Part shown: piece by piece, positions 34,374 to 43,925 of the stretch
How positions within the stretch are numbered: the first letter of the stretch is position 1
Layout of the letters: every line of letters starts with the position of its first letter
Origin: Alphaproteobacteria bacterium
GTDB taxonomy: Bacteria; Pseudomonadota; Alphaproteobacteria; Thalassobaculales; Thalassobaculaceae
Assembly: GCA_022822665.1 (NCBI GenBank)
Contig: JAJEAR010000070.1
Coordinates: 62,001-126,000 of the forward strand
DNA: 64,000 bases
Direction: 5' to 3'
Position numbers and translations under genes: made by a program
The notes under the pieces: generated by a model
Told to the model about the DNA's origin: nothing
The model's database searches: none
Seen by the model: only the letters and a program-made list of their open reading frames with translations

Positions 34374-35915
34374 CTACCAGTCGGGCGGCGACCACTCCGC
34401 CGCCGCATCGAGCGGGTAGACCGGGCGCGGCAGGTGGCGCCAGCGGAACCGGTCGAGCACCGGAGCGGTCAGGCCGGCGGTGTCGATCTCGAACACCTGC
34501 GAGGGCGAAAACCATGGCAGGAACCCGGCGCGGAAATGGCCGCGCGACTTCACGCAGACCACCCGGGCGGCGGCGATGTCGAGACCGAAGCTCTCGAAGA
34601 ACATCGGGTCCGCCGTCTGCTGGCGGGCCCCGATGACGATGACGACGATGCCGTCCGGCCCGCCGATCCGCAGCGCGGCCGACGGCCCGAGGTCCACCTG
34701 TCGGCCCCGGTAGATGCCGAGCCGGCCCACGAACCGGCCGTCGGTGACCTTCAGGACCTCCGCCGGCACCCGCAGCTCCTTCGAGAACTCGGTCTCCAGG
34801 TCGCGGTTGAACACGGCCTCGATCCGCGCCCCCTCGCCGGCTCGGTGTGCCTCGCCCGCGAGCCCGGGATCGAAGAAGGAACCGTAGAGGACGCCGCGTG
34901 CACCGGCCTCGACCAGCGCACGGAGCAGCCAGGTGGTCCGCCCCTCGCCTCCCCCGCCGGGATTGTCGCCGGCGTCGGAGAAGATGACGGCGGGCCGAGC
35001 CGGGTCGGCCGCTGTCTCCAGTGCCAGTGATGCCGCATCCTCGATCGACATCAGCTCGCGGCGGAACCGCTCGCGGATCGACCAGCCGTAATCCGCGATC
35101 CCGCGGGCGAGTGTGCGGGCCGCGGCCTCGTCGCTTCGCGCGGTCACCACGATCGCCACGCCGTTCTTGGGCGTGTCGGAAAACACGAAGCCGCCGAGAA
35201 TGGTGACGTTGATGATCTCGCCGCCGGACTCGCGCATCAGGCGCTGGCCATGGTCAATCATGTCGGCGTAGGGCCCGGCGGCGGTGAGCAGGGTCACGCT
35301 CGGCGGGGTGAGCGGCAGGCGGATGAAGGCCGATTTCGGACGCATTCCGGCGAGCATCCGGCGCATGGCGAAGGCGGCCTCCTCACCCCTGTCGCGCATG
35401 TCGACATGGGGATTGGTGGTATAGCCGATCAGCATGTCGCAGGCCTCGACCAGCCGTTCCGACAGGTTGGCATGCAGGTCGTGGGTCACGATGACCGGGA
35501 CGCCGGGCCCGGTGCACGCGCGCAGCCGCGCGACGATCTCGCCGTCCGGATCGAGGGTTTCGGTCGTGGTCATGGCGCCGTGGTTGGCAATGTAGACGCC
35601 GTCGACCGGACCGGCGTCGGCCAGCATGGCCTCGATCCGCTCCAGGCAGGCGGCGATGAAGCTCCAGTCCGCCGGTCCCCACGGCGGGGTGTTGGCGAAC
35701 AGCAGCGGCACCGGTTCCCATGGGCCGGTCACGTCCATCGCCTGCACGAAGGCGGCCATCTCGGTCGGGATCGCCGAGACCGGGGCCCGCGCGTCCTCGA
35801 GCAGTGCTTCGCCCTCCCGGTAGTAGTGCCGGTGAAAGTCGTCGCGGGTTGCGACGGGAGCAAAGGCATTGCTCTCGAGCATGATGCCGAGCAGCGCAAT
35901 ACGGGGTCGGTTCAT
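34374..35915 (-). CDS. M81 family metallopeptidase (MlrC-like)
   Basis: A 513-residue member of the MlrC family, named after the sphingomonad zinc peptidase that degrades linearised microcystin. It has the two-domain layout: an N-terminal DUF1485/MlrC domain with MLESNAF (E14), IANHGAM (H112) and THDLHAN (D146, H148), then the C-terminal domain with SDAGDNPGGGGEGRTTWLLRAL. The 34-residue spacing H112 to D146 and the DxH pair fit the expected metal-site pattern. No signal peptide, so cytoplasmic. The start at 35915 overlaps the stop of the RND pump gene by 4 bases. Genes of this family often lie beside dipeptide ABC importers, as here (120 bases downstream), suggesting hydrolysis of imported peptides. 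Confidence 0.9.
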   Translation of the reverse strand: MNRPRIALLGIMLESNAFAPVATRDDFHRHYYREGEALLEDARAPVSAIPTEMAAFVQAMDVTGPWEPVPLLFANTPPWGPADWSFIAACLERIEAMLADAGPVDGVYIANHGAMTTTETLDPDGEIVARLRACTGPGVPVIVTHDLHANLSERLVEACDMLIGYTTNPHVDMRDRGEEAAFAMRRMLAGMRPKSAFIRLPLTPPSVTLLTAAGPYADMIDHGQRLMRESGGEIINVTILGGFVFSDTPKNGVAIVVTARSDEAAARTLARGIADYGWSIRERFRRELMSIEDAASLALETAADPARPAVIFSDAGDNPGGGGEGRTTWLLRALVEAGARGVLYGSFFDPGLAGEAHRAGEGARIEAVFNRDLETEFSKELRVPAEVLKVTDGRFVGRLGIYRGRQVDLGPSAALRIGGPDGIVVIVIGARQQTADPMFFESFGLDIAAARVVCVKSRGHFRAGFLPWFSPSQVFEIDTAGLTAPVLDRFRWRHLPRPVYPLDAAAEWSPPDW

Positions 35916-38900
35916 CGGGCCGCAGCCTCCGCCGGAATTTCGTGCCCATGGTCCCGGCGCGCCACGAGCCCGCGCACGTCCCGGCCGATGAGCAGCATCG
36001 CTGGTACCAGACAGAGCACAAGGAACGTGACCGTCGCAAGACCCGCAACGATGGTCAGCGCGACCGGTATCAGGAACTGCGCCTGCAGGCTGGTCTCGAA
36101 ACAGATCGGAAGCAGGCCGCCGATGGTCGTGAGCGAGGTCAGCAGGACCGCACGCAACCGGGCGCAGCACGCATCCACGACCACGTCCCGGAACGGGATG
36201 TCGTCGCCCTCGTGATCCCGGATCGCGACCATGAGTATGATCGAATCATTGATGACGATGCCGGACAGGCCGATCATGCCGATCATCGACAGGATCGTCA
36301 GGTCGAACCCGGTCAGCAGGTGCACCAGGCACACGCCGATGAAGCCGAACGGAATCACGGCCATCACCGCCAGCGGCCGGCTGTAGCTTCCGAAGATCCA
36401 CGCCAGCACCAGGAACATTCCGACGAGCCCGACAGCGGCGCCGACACCCATGTCGGCGAAGGTCTCCCCCTCCTCCTCGGCCCTGCCGGCGAACCGCCAT
36501 TCGAGCCCCGCATCCGTCACGGTGCGTGCGAGACCGTCGCGAAGAAGGGCCGCCAGCACCCGGGAACTCGTGGTGACGGTTTCGTCGACATCCGCCGTGA
36601 CCGATACCTGGCGCAGGCCCCGCTCGCGGCGGATCACGTCGTGGCTTCCCGAGGTCGTGACCTCGGCGAGGGTGGTGAGCGGAACCTCGGTTCCGCCGGG
36701 CCCGAACAGGTACAGGCTGTCCAGTCCGTCCGGGGGCTCGGACAGCCGGACCCGGACCTCCACCTCCTCGTCGCCGCGCGCAAAGCGCAACGCGGTCTCG
36801 CCCTCGAGGGTGCCGCGCATCTGCATGCCGGCCCGCGTGGTGTCGAAGCCCAGCGCCCGGCCGGCAGGTGACACCCGAAGCTGCATTTCCCGGGGACCCG
36901 GCGTCAGGTCGTCCTCGATCGCGCTCACACCCGGGTAGGAAGCCAGCAGCGCCTTCACCCGCTCGGCGGCGGCATCGAGTTCCCGGAGACTGTCGCCGGA
37001 CAGCCGGACATCGATCTCGCGTCCCGGGGGACCGGCCTGCGGGGTGCGGATCGACAGGGTGTCGACGCCGACCGGTGAGCCGGCATGATCGCGCCAGGCG
37101 TGCGCGAAATCGTCGGTCCGAATCTCGCGGCGGTCCGGCGCCGTCAGGTACAGGGTGATGGTGCCGGTCGTGTCGGCGTTGCCTGTCGGGCCCAGGCCGG
37201 GATTGCGCGGGCCGGTGCCGACGACAACGGTCGCATGCCTGATGATATCGGGTGCGCCGAGGGCCTGGCCGGCCGAACGGGCGGCCTGTTCGATCGAGAA
37301 CAGCCTCTCGCGGGTCTCCTCGCGCGCCGCCCCCGGGATCATGGTGACGGTGGCGAAGACCTTGTCCGGCTCGACCGACGGGAAGAAGGTGAAGCCGACG
37401 CGTCCGCTGGCCGCGATCCCGATGGAGATGACCAGCAGGCCGACCCCGGTTGCCAGGACCAGGTAGCGGTGGTCAAGCGCGTGAGCGACCATGCGCCGGA
37501 AGCGGCCGTTCCGGAACCTCTCGAACCTGCGCTGGAACTGCTGGTGGAACAGGACGGACCGTCGCCGCCAGCGCGCGAGACGCCTCCCGGATGACGGCTC
37601 GGGGGCGGCGAAGGAATGGTAGAGGTGACCCGGGAGGACCAGGAAACACTCCACCAGGCTGGCCAGGAGCGCCAGGACAACGATGATCGGTATATCGCGC
37701 ACGATCTGCCCGATGACACCGCCGATCATCACCAGGGGCAGGAAGGCCGCAACGGTGGTGAGTGTCGTGCTGAAGACCGGGCCGGCCATGCGCTCCGCGC
37801 CCTTCAGCGCCGCCTGCAACGGGGTGTCACCCTTCTGCCTGCGACTGTCGGCGTACTCGGCGATCACGATCGCCTCGTCGACGATCATGCCGATGGCGAG
37901 GATGGTGCCGAACAGCATGAGCATGTTGATCGACTGTCCGAGCATCCAGGCGAGGCCCAGTGCCGCCAGCAGCGCGGCGGGAATGCCGGCGGCAACCCAC
38001 AGCGCGATGCGGGTGTCGAGAAACACGAACAGCACGAGGAGGACGATGACGAGACCCCCGAGACCGTTCTTGACCAGCAGATCGATGCGCTCGTCGATGA
38101 GTTCCGACGTCTCGTCGTAGCGTTCGACCGAGATGCCGGCGGGCAGGGTCGGAACGAAGCCGTCCAGGAACTCGCGGGCCGCGGCGGCCGTCTCCAGCGC
38201 GTCCGCCGCCGGTGCCCGCTTCACGATCAGCTCGATGGCCGGGCGCCGGTCGATCCAGACCCGGGGCTGGCGCTCGTCCCAGCTCTCGCGGACCGTGGCG
38301 ACATCGCCCACGGTCAGCTGGCGGCCGTCCGGAAAGGTCCGGACCTCGACCGCGGAAACCTCCTCCGCAGTCCGGCCAAGTCCGAGCGAGCGCACGCGCG
38401 AGACCGTGTCCTGTCCGATCATGCCGCCCGGGATGTCGCGCGAGACCTCGGCGATGCGACGCGCGATGTCCTGGATCGGCAGGTCGAGGGCCAGCAGGTC
38501 CCGCTGGTGGGCCTCCACCAGGATCCATTCGTCGCGGGCCCCGACCAGTTCCACCTCGTCGACACCGGCGCGGAGCAGCCCGTCCCGCATCCGCTTGGCC
38601 CAGGTCTTGAGCGTCCGCTCCTGCACGTCGCCCGATATCGACACGCGCAGCAGGTCGGCGCGCCGGACGATCCGGCGTATCCGGGGGGTCTCGCTGTCCT
38701 CGGGCAGGTTCGTGATCCGCGAGACGGCCGCCTCGACGTCGGACAAGGCCGACTGCATGTCGGTCCCGGCCTCGAAATCAAGCCGCAGGCTGGCACTTCC
38801 CTCCCGCGAGACGGCGATGACGTCCTTGACACCGTCGATGAACCTGACCTCGGGCTCGACCACCTGGATGATGCCGTTGTCCACGTCCTCGGCTCCGGCG

Positions 38901-39052
38901 CCTGGCCAGGCAACCGAAACGGTGATCACGTCGATACCGAAGTCCGGGAAGAACTGCTTGTTCATCCGGGTGAGCGCAAGCAGGCCGAACAGCAGCATCC
39001 CGATCATCAGCAGATTGGGTGCGGTCGCATGGCGGGCGAAGAGTGCGATCAC
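35912..39052 (-). CDS. RND efflux transporter permease (pump 1)
   Basis: A 1046-residue inner-membrane proton antiporter of the AcrB/HAE family. It has twelve membrane segments in two halves and two large periplasmic loops with PN/PC subdomains. In the fourth membrane segment the usual proton-relay Asp-Asp pair reads D392-E393 (GMIVDEAIVIAEY), so the second acid is glutamate. The second half keeps GLSGIVINDSIILMVAIRD, resembling the divergent branch often labelled 'efflux RND, acriflavin resistance'. The start is GTG (39052), overlapping the adaptor gene stop by 4 bases; the stop overlaps the M81 peptidase start by 4 bases. Export cargo is unknown. Confidence 0.93.
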   Translation of the reverse strand: MIALFARHATAPNLLMIGMLLFGLLALTRMNKQFFPDFGIDVITVSVAWPGAGAEDVDNGIIQVVEPEVRFIDGVKDVIAVSREGSASLRLDFEAGTDMQSALSDVEAAVSRITNLPEDSETPRIRRIVRRADLLRVSISGDVQERTLKTWAKRMRDGLLRAGVDEVELVGARDEWILVEAHQRDLLALDLPIQDIARRIAEVSRDIPGGMIGQDTVSRVRSLGLGRTAEEVSAVEVRTFPDGRQLTVGDVATVRESWDERQPRVWIDRRPAIELIVKRAPAADALETAAAAREFLDGFVPTLPAGISVERYDETSELIDERIDLLVKNGLGGLVIVLLVLFVFLDTRIALWVAAGIPAALLAALGLAWMLGQSINMLMLFGTILAIGMIVDEAIVIAEYADSRRQKGDTPLQAALKGAERMAGPVFSTTLTTVAAFLPLVMIGGVIGQIVRDIPIIVVLALLASLVECFLVLPGHLYHSFAAPEPSSGRRLARWRRRSVLFHQQFQRRFERFRNGRFRRMVAHALDHRYLVLATGVGLLVISIGIAASGRVGFTFFPSVEPDKVFATVTMIPGAAREETRERLFSIEQAARSAGQALGAPDIIRHATVVVGTGPRNPGLGPTGNADTTGTITLYLTAPDRREIRTDDFAHAWRDHAGSPVGVDTLSIRTPQAGPPGREIDVRLSGDSLRELDAAAERVKALLASYPGVSAIEDDLTPGPREMQLRVSPAGRALGFDTTRAGMQMRGTLEGETALRFARGDEEVEVRVRLSEPPDGLDSLYLFGPGGTEVPLTTLAEVTTSGSHDVIRRERGLRQVSVTADVDETVTTSSRVLAALLRDGLARTVTDAGLEWRFAGRAEEEGETFADMGVGAAVGLVGMFLVLAWIFGSYSRPLAVMAVIPFGFIGVCLVHLLTGFDLTILSMIGMIGLSGIVINDSIILMVAIRDHEGDDIPFRDVVVDACCARLRAVLLTSLTTIGGLLPICFETSLQAQFLIPVALTIVAGLATVTFLVLCLVPAMLLIGRDVRGLVARRDHGHEIPAEAAAR

Positions 39053-40347
39053 GGCGTCGCGACCCTCACACCCCGGGCGATTTCCGGGAACCGCGTGAGC
39101 ACGATGCGCTGGCCGTCCTCGAGCGGACCCTGCACCACCAGCGTTCCGTCTTCCCGCGCCCGCACCACCACCGGGACGCTCTCGAGCCGGTCGTCGGTTC
39201 CGATCCGGTAGACCCGCTCGTTGTCGAACACGGCCTGCGCGGGCAGGCGTATGCCGTTGCGGATCACCGGGCCCTCGAGGCTGATCTCGACGAAGGCGCC
39301 GGCCCGCAGGCCGTCCTGCCTGCCCGCCTCCTCGAGCCCGGCGAAGACCGCGATACCGCCGCTCGTCGCATCGATCTCGCCCCCCAGCCTCAGGATGCGG
39401 GCCGGGAAACGGCGGATCGTGTCACCGGTGCGCCACACCGCCTCGAGCCGCCGGCCGATCGCGCCGTCGCGCGAATCGATTTCGCCGAAAATCCTGTTGG
39501 GGATCGTTACGCGTATCTCGAGCCTCGAGGCATCGACGAGGCGGGCCACGCGCTCGCCGGTGTTGACCCGCTTGCCGACCTCGACACCGACATCGACCAG
39601 CCAGCCCCCGAACGGGGCTACGACCCGGGTTTCCGCCAGATCCCGTTCCGCGCGGGCGAGCGCGGTCTCGGTGCGCAGGACCGCCGCCTGCTGGCGTTCG
39701 ACCCGGGCCTGCGAGCGCGTGACGGTGCTGCGCCTCTGGCTGGTCACCTGCTGCTGGCGGCTGAATGCCAGCACGGCGTCGTCGAGCGTCTTCTGGGAGA
39801 TGGCGCCCTGCAGGTGCAGGTGCCGCCTTCGCTCGGCCTCGTTCCTCAGGAGCCCGAGCTGGATGCGATCCTGCTGGATCTGTTCCGTGGCCGCGGCCAG
39901 GTCGGCCTCTGCCTCGCGCAGGCCGGCGCGGGCTTCCGCGAGGTCCGCGCTCCTCAGGGTTCGCGCGGTCTGGTACTCGAAGGCATCGATCGTGAGCAGC
40001 AGCTCGCCGCGCGCGACCATGTTGCCCTCGGCAAACCTCGGGCCGACCGCGGTGACCCGGCCGGTCACGAGAGGGCGCAGGTCGACGGAGCGTCCGGCAA
40101 CGACCTGGCCATAGAGGGGAATGCGGGCCCGTGTTGTCTGCCGGGTCACGGTCGCGGTCTCGACCGTCCAGACCCGTTCTCCGGGCGCCTCGGGCTGGAG
40201 TGTCACACTGGTCTGCATCAGGGCCGCGAACGCGGAGACCCCGCCGCCCAGCACCAGCACCGGGAGTATGGCGCGCAGCAGGAACCGTCGGCTCCGCCCG
40301 CGCCGGCCGGTGCCGCCGGGACCGGCTGTCAGCCCGCCTGTCGACAT
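39049..40347 (-). CDS. RND efflux periplasmic adaptor (membrane fusion protein, pump 1)
   Basis: A 432-residue adaptor. One N-terminal membrane anchor (LLRAILPVLVLGGGVSAFAAL) is followed by a lipoyl half-motif (YGQVVAGRSVDLRPLVTGRVTAVG), a long coiled-coil hairpin (about residues 120-215, rich in Ala/Glu/Arg/Gln), the second lipoyl half (RVVAPFGGWLVDVGVEVG) and beta-barrel domains. It links the pump to an outer-membrane channel. ATG 40347 is chosen; GTG 40353 two codons upstream is equally near the GGGAG site. Translationally coupled to pump 1 by a 4-base overlap. Confidence 0.92.
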   Translation of the reverse strand: MSTGGLTAGPGGTGRRGRSRRFLLRAILPVLVLGGGVSAFAALMQTSVTLQPEAPGERVWTVETATVTRQTTRARIPLYGQVVAGRSVDLRPLVTGRVTAVGPRFAEGNMVARGELLLTIDAFEYQTARTLRSADLAEARAGLREAEADLAAATEQIQQDRIQLGLLRNEAERRRHLHLQGAISQKTLDDAVLAFSRQQQVTSQRRSTVTRSQARVERQQAAVLRTETALARAERDLAETRVVAPFGGWLVDVGVEVGKRVNTGERVARLVDASRLEIRVTIPNRIFGEIDSRDGAIGRRLEAVWRTGDTIRRFPARILRLGGEIDATSGGIAVFAGLEEAGRQDGLRAGAFVEISLEGPVIRNGIRLPAQAVFDNERVYRIGTDDRLESVPVVVRAREDGTLVVQGPLEDGQRIVLTRFPEIARGVRVATP

Positions 40348-40353
40348 GGTCAC

Positions 40354-40734
40354 CGGGCTCCCGCGGTGCCGTCAACGCCAACCCGCGCGACGGTCCGGAT
40401 CCGCGCGCCCGGCACGCTCCCCTGCCGGTCCGGAGGGTGCGTGAAGGGTCCGCGCACGGTCCGCGGCCGTTCGCGCGGGAGACCCCGCCGGTCCGTGCGG
40501 GACACCCGGCACGGGCCCGTCGCGGCCATCAGGTACCGGCCTCCGTGCCCGTCACGGCACGTCCGGCGCCGCGGGGCCCCGGGGACGACCGGGGTCCGTT
40601 CCCGCGGGTCCGGCCGCACCGGTGCGGTGCACCGGATGAAAGCCGCGGGCCGTATGCGGGTTCCGGTCGCAACCTGCCGAAAGTCCTGCGGCTGCGCACG
40701 GCCATCTCCGGTCCTCCGAGTGTGGACGGCAGGG
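40354..40734. other. 381-base interval between pump 2 and adaptor 1
   Basis: No frame here resembles a protein. The sequence is very G+C-rich with many short self-complementary runs (for example around 40560-40615). It splits the two adaptor-pump pairs and may hold a terminator for pump 2, a promoter for adaptor 1, or both; no clear -35/-10 pair was seen. Confidence 0.45.
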
Positions 40735-43700
40735 CTACTCGCGGCGTCCCTCGACCATCATGATCGTCGCCGGCAGCCCGAACAGGACGAAGATGCTCGA
40801 GAACACGAGGCCTCCGAACATGCTGGCAACGAAGGGAACCATGAAGACCAGTTCGTCGCTGCGCGCGAACAGCAGCGGCGACAGCCCGAGCACGGTGGTC
40901 AGAGTTGTCAGGAACACAGCCCTGAAACGCGACCGGGTGGCTGCGGCGATCGCCGCGACAGCCGGGAGATCCGGATCCTCCGACCGCAGCTTCGAATAGC
41001 GATCGAGAAGGACCAGAGCGTCGTTCATGACCACGCCGGAGACGGCGAAGATCCCGAACAGCGACATGATCCCGAAATCCCAGTTCAGCACCAGGTGCAT
41101 GATGATCCCGCCGGCCAGACACATGGGGATGCCGAGCACCGCGACCAGCGGGCGCCAGTAGCTCTTCAGCAGAACCGCCATCAGGCCGTACATCGCCAGG
41201 ACCGCCAGCGGAAACAGCATCGCCATCAACTGCAGCAGCGACTGGATTTTCCTCTGGCCGCCGTCGCGGCTCAGCTTGAGCCCGGGCCAGCGCTCCTGCA
41301 GTTCCGGCAGCAGTTCCGTCTCCACAGCCCCGATGACGGCGCGCGGCAGCGCATCGAGCCCGTCCGCGTGGGCGCGGATCTGGACCGCCGGAGCCCCGTC
41401 GATGCGCACGATCCGCGGCGTGCCGCGCTGCTCGATGAGTGTGGCTGCCTCATGCAGGGCCATCGCCTGTCCCGGAGAGATGCGGATTCTCTCCCGGGCC
41501 AGGTCGCCCAGGCTGTCGCGCTGGCTTTCCGGGTAGCGCACCATGACACGTATTTCCTCGCGTCCGCGCTGGATTCGCTGGACCTCGACACCGTGCAGGT
41601 TGGCCCGGAGCTGCAGACCGATCCTGGCAGGGGTCAGTCCCGCCACCCGGCCCGCGGGAGTGAGCCGGACCTCGAACTGGCGCTTGCCAAGCCCGAGTCC
41701 GTCCGACACGCCGCTCACTCCGGGGATGCCCTGCAGGAACCCGGCGACCTCGCGCGCCGCCGCGTGCATGGTTTCCCGATCGGGATGCTGCAGCGCGAAC
41801 GCGACGTTCGGCACCGTCTTGTACCTGGTGCGCTGGTAGGTGACCGTCTCAACCTGCGGAACATCACCGACGAGGGCGATCCATGCACTCTCGACGTCTT
41901 CGGGAGTGGCGGTCCGCTCCGTGTCGGGGACCAGGCGCAGTCGCACCGAGGCGATGTTCTCTCCGTACCCGCCGGCCGAATGGTCGCCACGGGCCTTTCC
42001 GGCCTGTTCTCCCACGACGATTGTCACGTCCCTGACAAGGTCGCCTTCCCCCGCGGAACCGTTGATGGCCTCTCCGGCTGCCGCGAACCGTTCGGCGACC
42101 CGTGCGGTCACGTCGACCGGCGACCCCGCGGGCAGTCGGATGTCGGCCTGCACGAAGTCGGCCCGCATCGATGCCGAGGTGAGGACCAGGTTCAGCCGGA
42201 CCACGTCGGCGCGCAGCAGCGCGAAAGCCGCCAGCATGACCGCGGCGGTCAGCGACAGTGACAGCCAGACGTGCCGGATTGACCAGGAAACGCCGGACAC
42301 CACGACGATGTCGCGGAAACGGTCCAGCCGTTGCGAACACCAGCCCTGGATGGTGCTGAGCGGTCGCAGCGACCAGGGACGGTCGTGCGCGAGGTGGCCC
42401 GGAAGCAGCAGGAACGCCTCGAGCAGGGAGACGGTCAGCACGAACAGCGCGATGAACGAGAAGATAGCGAGGACCTGGAACTCTTCCTGTTTCACGAAGA
42501 AGAACGGGGCGAGCGCGATCAGGGTGGTGATCGTCCCGACCACGATCGGGCCCATGACCGCCCTGGCTCCGGCCACGGCGGCAGACCTGCCCGAAAGGCC
42601 CCTCTGGCGCGCCGTCTCGATACTCTCGCCAACGACGACGGCATCATCCACCACGATGCCGATCATCAGGAAGAAGGCGATCACCGACACCACGTTGATG
42701 GTCAGGTCCGCCAGCCCGAACAGCGCGAACGAACCCACGAAGGACAGGACGATGCCGGCGGTGATCCAGAACGCGGCGCGCAGGTCCAGGACCAGCAACA
42801 GGGCAAGAAACACCAGGACGATACCGATCACCCCGTTCTCGACGATCCTGGTCAGGCGCCCGGTCACCGCGGTCGCATTCTCGTCCCAGGCCGTGACGGA
42901 GACGCCGGACGGCGGGACGTAGGCTTCGAGAAGAGCCCTTATCTCGTCGACGATCTCCAGCATCGACTGCTCTTTCGAGGCGCGGACACTCACCAGGATC
43001 GCGGGAACCCCGTCGACCCTGACAAACTTGCCGGCTTCGACGAACCCGTCGCGGATCACCGCCACGTCACCGAGGGTGACGGCGGTTCCGTCCGGCCTGG
43101 TGATCAGGGGTATGTCGGCGTATTCGGCGCCGAATGCGCGCCTGGAATCGGTGTGCAGGGTGACGGTGCCCGAGTCGGTCCGGAACTCGCCGAAGGTGAT
43201 GTTCGTCGAGGTTTCGCGCACGCGCTTCGCCACCTGGCGCGCGGACAGGTCGTACCGGCGCAGCTGTTCCTCGTCGAGTTCGATGGCGATTTCCCGTTCC
43301 CGGGCGCCGGTGAACTCGATGTGGGACACCGAGGGAAGCGCGAGCAGGCGGTCGCGCACCTCCTCCGCGGCGTTCCGCAGGGTGTGCTCGTCCGCCGAGG
43401 GGGAGGAGACGGCGAGGGTCAGGGCATGCAGAGACCAGCGCCAGAACTTGACCTCGGGAGTTTCGGTATTGGCCGGCAGAAACGCCTTCAGTGCGTCAAC
43501 CGCCGTTGACACGTCGTTGAAGACGGCCTCCGAATCGGCAAAGGAGGCCATCTCGACATCGATCACGCCCCTGCCCTCGATAGCCCGGCTGACGACCCGG
43601 TCGACACCCGGAAGGCCGACCACGATCTCCTCGACCCGCCGGGTGATGTCCTGCTCCACCTGGCGGGGCGCCGCTCCGGGCAGCGTGATCGTGACGCGGA

Positions 43701-43881
43701 CGATCCGCGGGTCCCATTCGGGGAGTTGCTGGACCACGAGCTGTGTCCCGGCAACAAGGCCAGCCACGAGGATTGCGATGTAGAGGAACTTTGCCGCCAT
43801 CGGGTTCGCGACGAACCAGGCAACGAGACCGTTGTCCCGGCCGTCTGCATTCCCGCCACGGGGCTGGTCGCTACTGGCCAT
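40735..43881 (-). CDS. RND efflux transporter permease (pump 2)
   Basis: A 1048-residue AcrB/HAE-family pump. The fourth membrane segment keeps the canonical D412-D413 pair (GIVVDDAVVVGESIE), unlike pump 1. The periplasmic N-domain has the LPEWDPRIVRVTITLPGAAPRQVEQDI segment, and the second half has FAVSGVVMNDALVLLDRYSKLR. The two pumps share family and arrangement but are clearly different in sequence, so they are old paralogues rather than a recent duplicate. The start is ATG 43881, 44 bases after the adaptor stop. Confidence 0.94.
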   Translation of the reverse strand: MASSDQPRGGNADGRDNGLVAWFVANPMAAKFLYIAILVAGLVAGTQLVVQQLPEWDPRIVRVTITLPGAAPRQVEQDITRRVEEIVVGLPGVDRVVSRAIEGRGVIDVEMASFADSEAVFNDVSTAVDALKAFLPANTETPEVKFWRWSLHALTLAVSSPSADEHTLRNAAEEVRDRLLALPSVSHIEFTGAREREIAIELDEEQLRRYDLSARQVAKRVRETSTNITFGEFRTDSGTVTLHTDSRRAFGAEYADIPLITRPDGTAVTLGDVAVIRDGFVEAGKFVRVDGVPAILVSVRASKEQSMLEIVDEIRALLEAYVPPSGVSVTAWDENATAVTGRLTRIVENGVIGIVLVFLALLLVLDLRAAFWITAGIVLSFVGSFALFGLADLTINVVSVIAFFLMIGIVVDDAVVVGESIETARQRGLSGRSAAVAGARAVMGPIVVGTITTLIALAPFFFVKQEEFQVLAIFSFIALFVLTVSLLEAFLLLPGHLAHDRPWSLRPLSTIQGWCSQRLDRFRDIVVVSGVSWSIRHVWLSLSLTAAVMLAAFALLRADVVRLNLVLTSASMRADFVQADIRLPAGSPVDVTARVAERFAAAGEAINGSAGEGDLVRDVTIVVGEQAGKARGDHSAGGYGENIASVRLRLVPDTERTATPEDVESAWIALVGDVPQVETVTYQRTRYKTVPNVAFALQHPDRETMHAAAREVAGFLQGIPGVSGVSDGLGLGKRQFEVRLTPAGRVAGLTPARIGLQLRANLHGVEVQRIQRGREEIRVMVRYPESQRDSLGDLARERIRISPGQAMALHEAATLIEQRGTPRIVRIDGAPAVQIRAHADGLDALPRAVIGAVETELLPELQERWPGLKLSRDGGQRKIQSLLQLMAMLFPLAVLAMYGLMAVLLKSYWRPLVAVLGIPMCLAGGIIMHLVLNWDFGIMSLFGIFAVSGVVMNDALVLLDRYSKLRSEDPDLPAVAAIAAATRSRFRAVFLTTLTTVLGLSPLLFARSDELVFMVPFVASMFGGLVFSSIFVLFGLPATIMMVEGRRE

Positions 43882-43925
43882 GGCCTTGCACTCCCGGGTC
43901 CTTCGATCGGTTCAGGGCTCGCCGG

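Noticed and set aside
39019-42261. 1080-codon plus-strand open frame opposite the efflux genes
   Set aside because: It runs antisense to adaptor 1 and pump 1/2 genes, is low-complexity R/G/D/P-rich with no family motifs, and crosses the intergenic gap. It is a shadow of G+C-rich codon usage.
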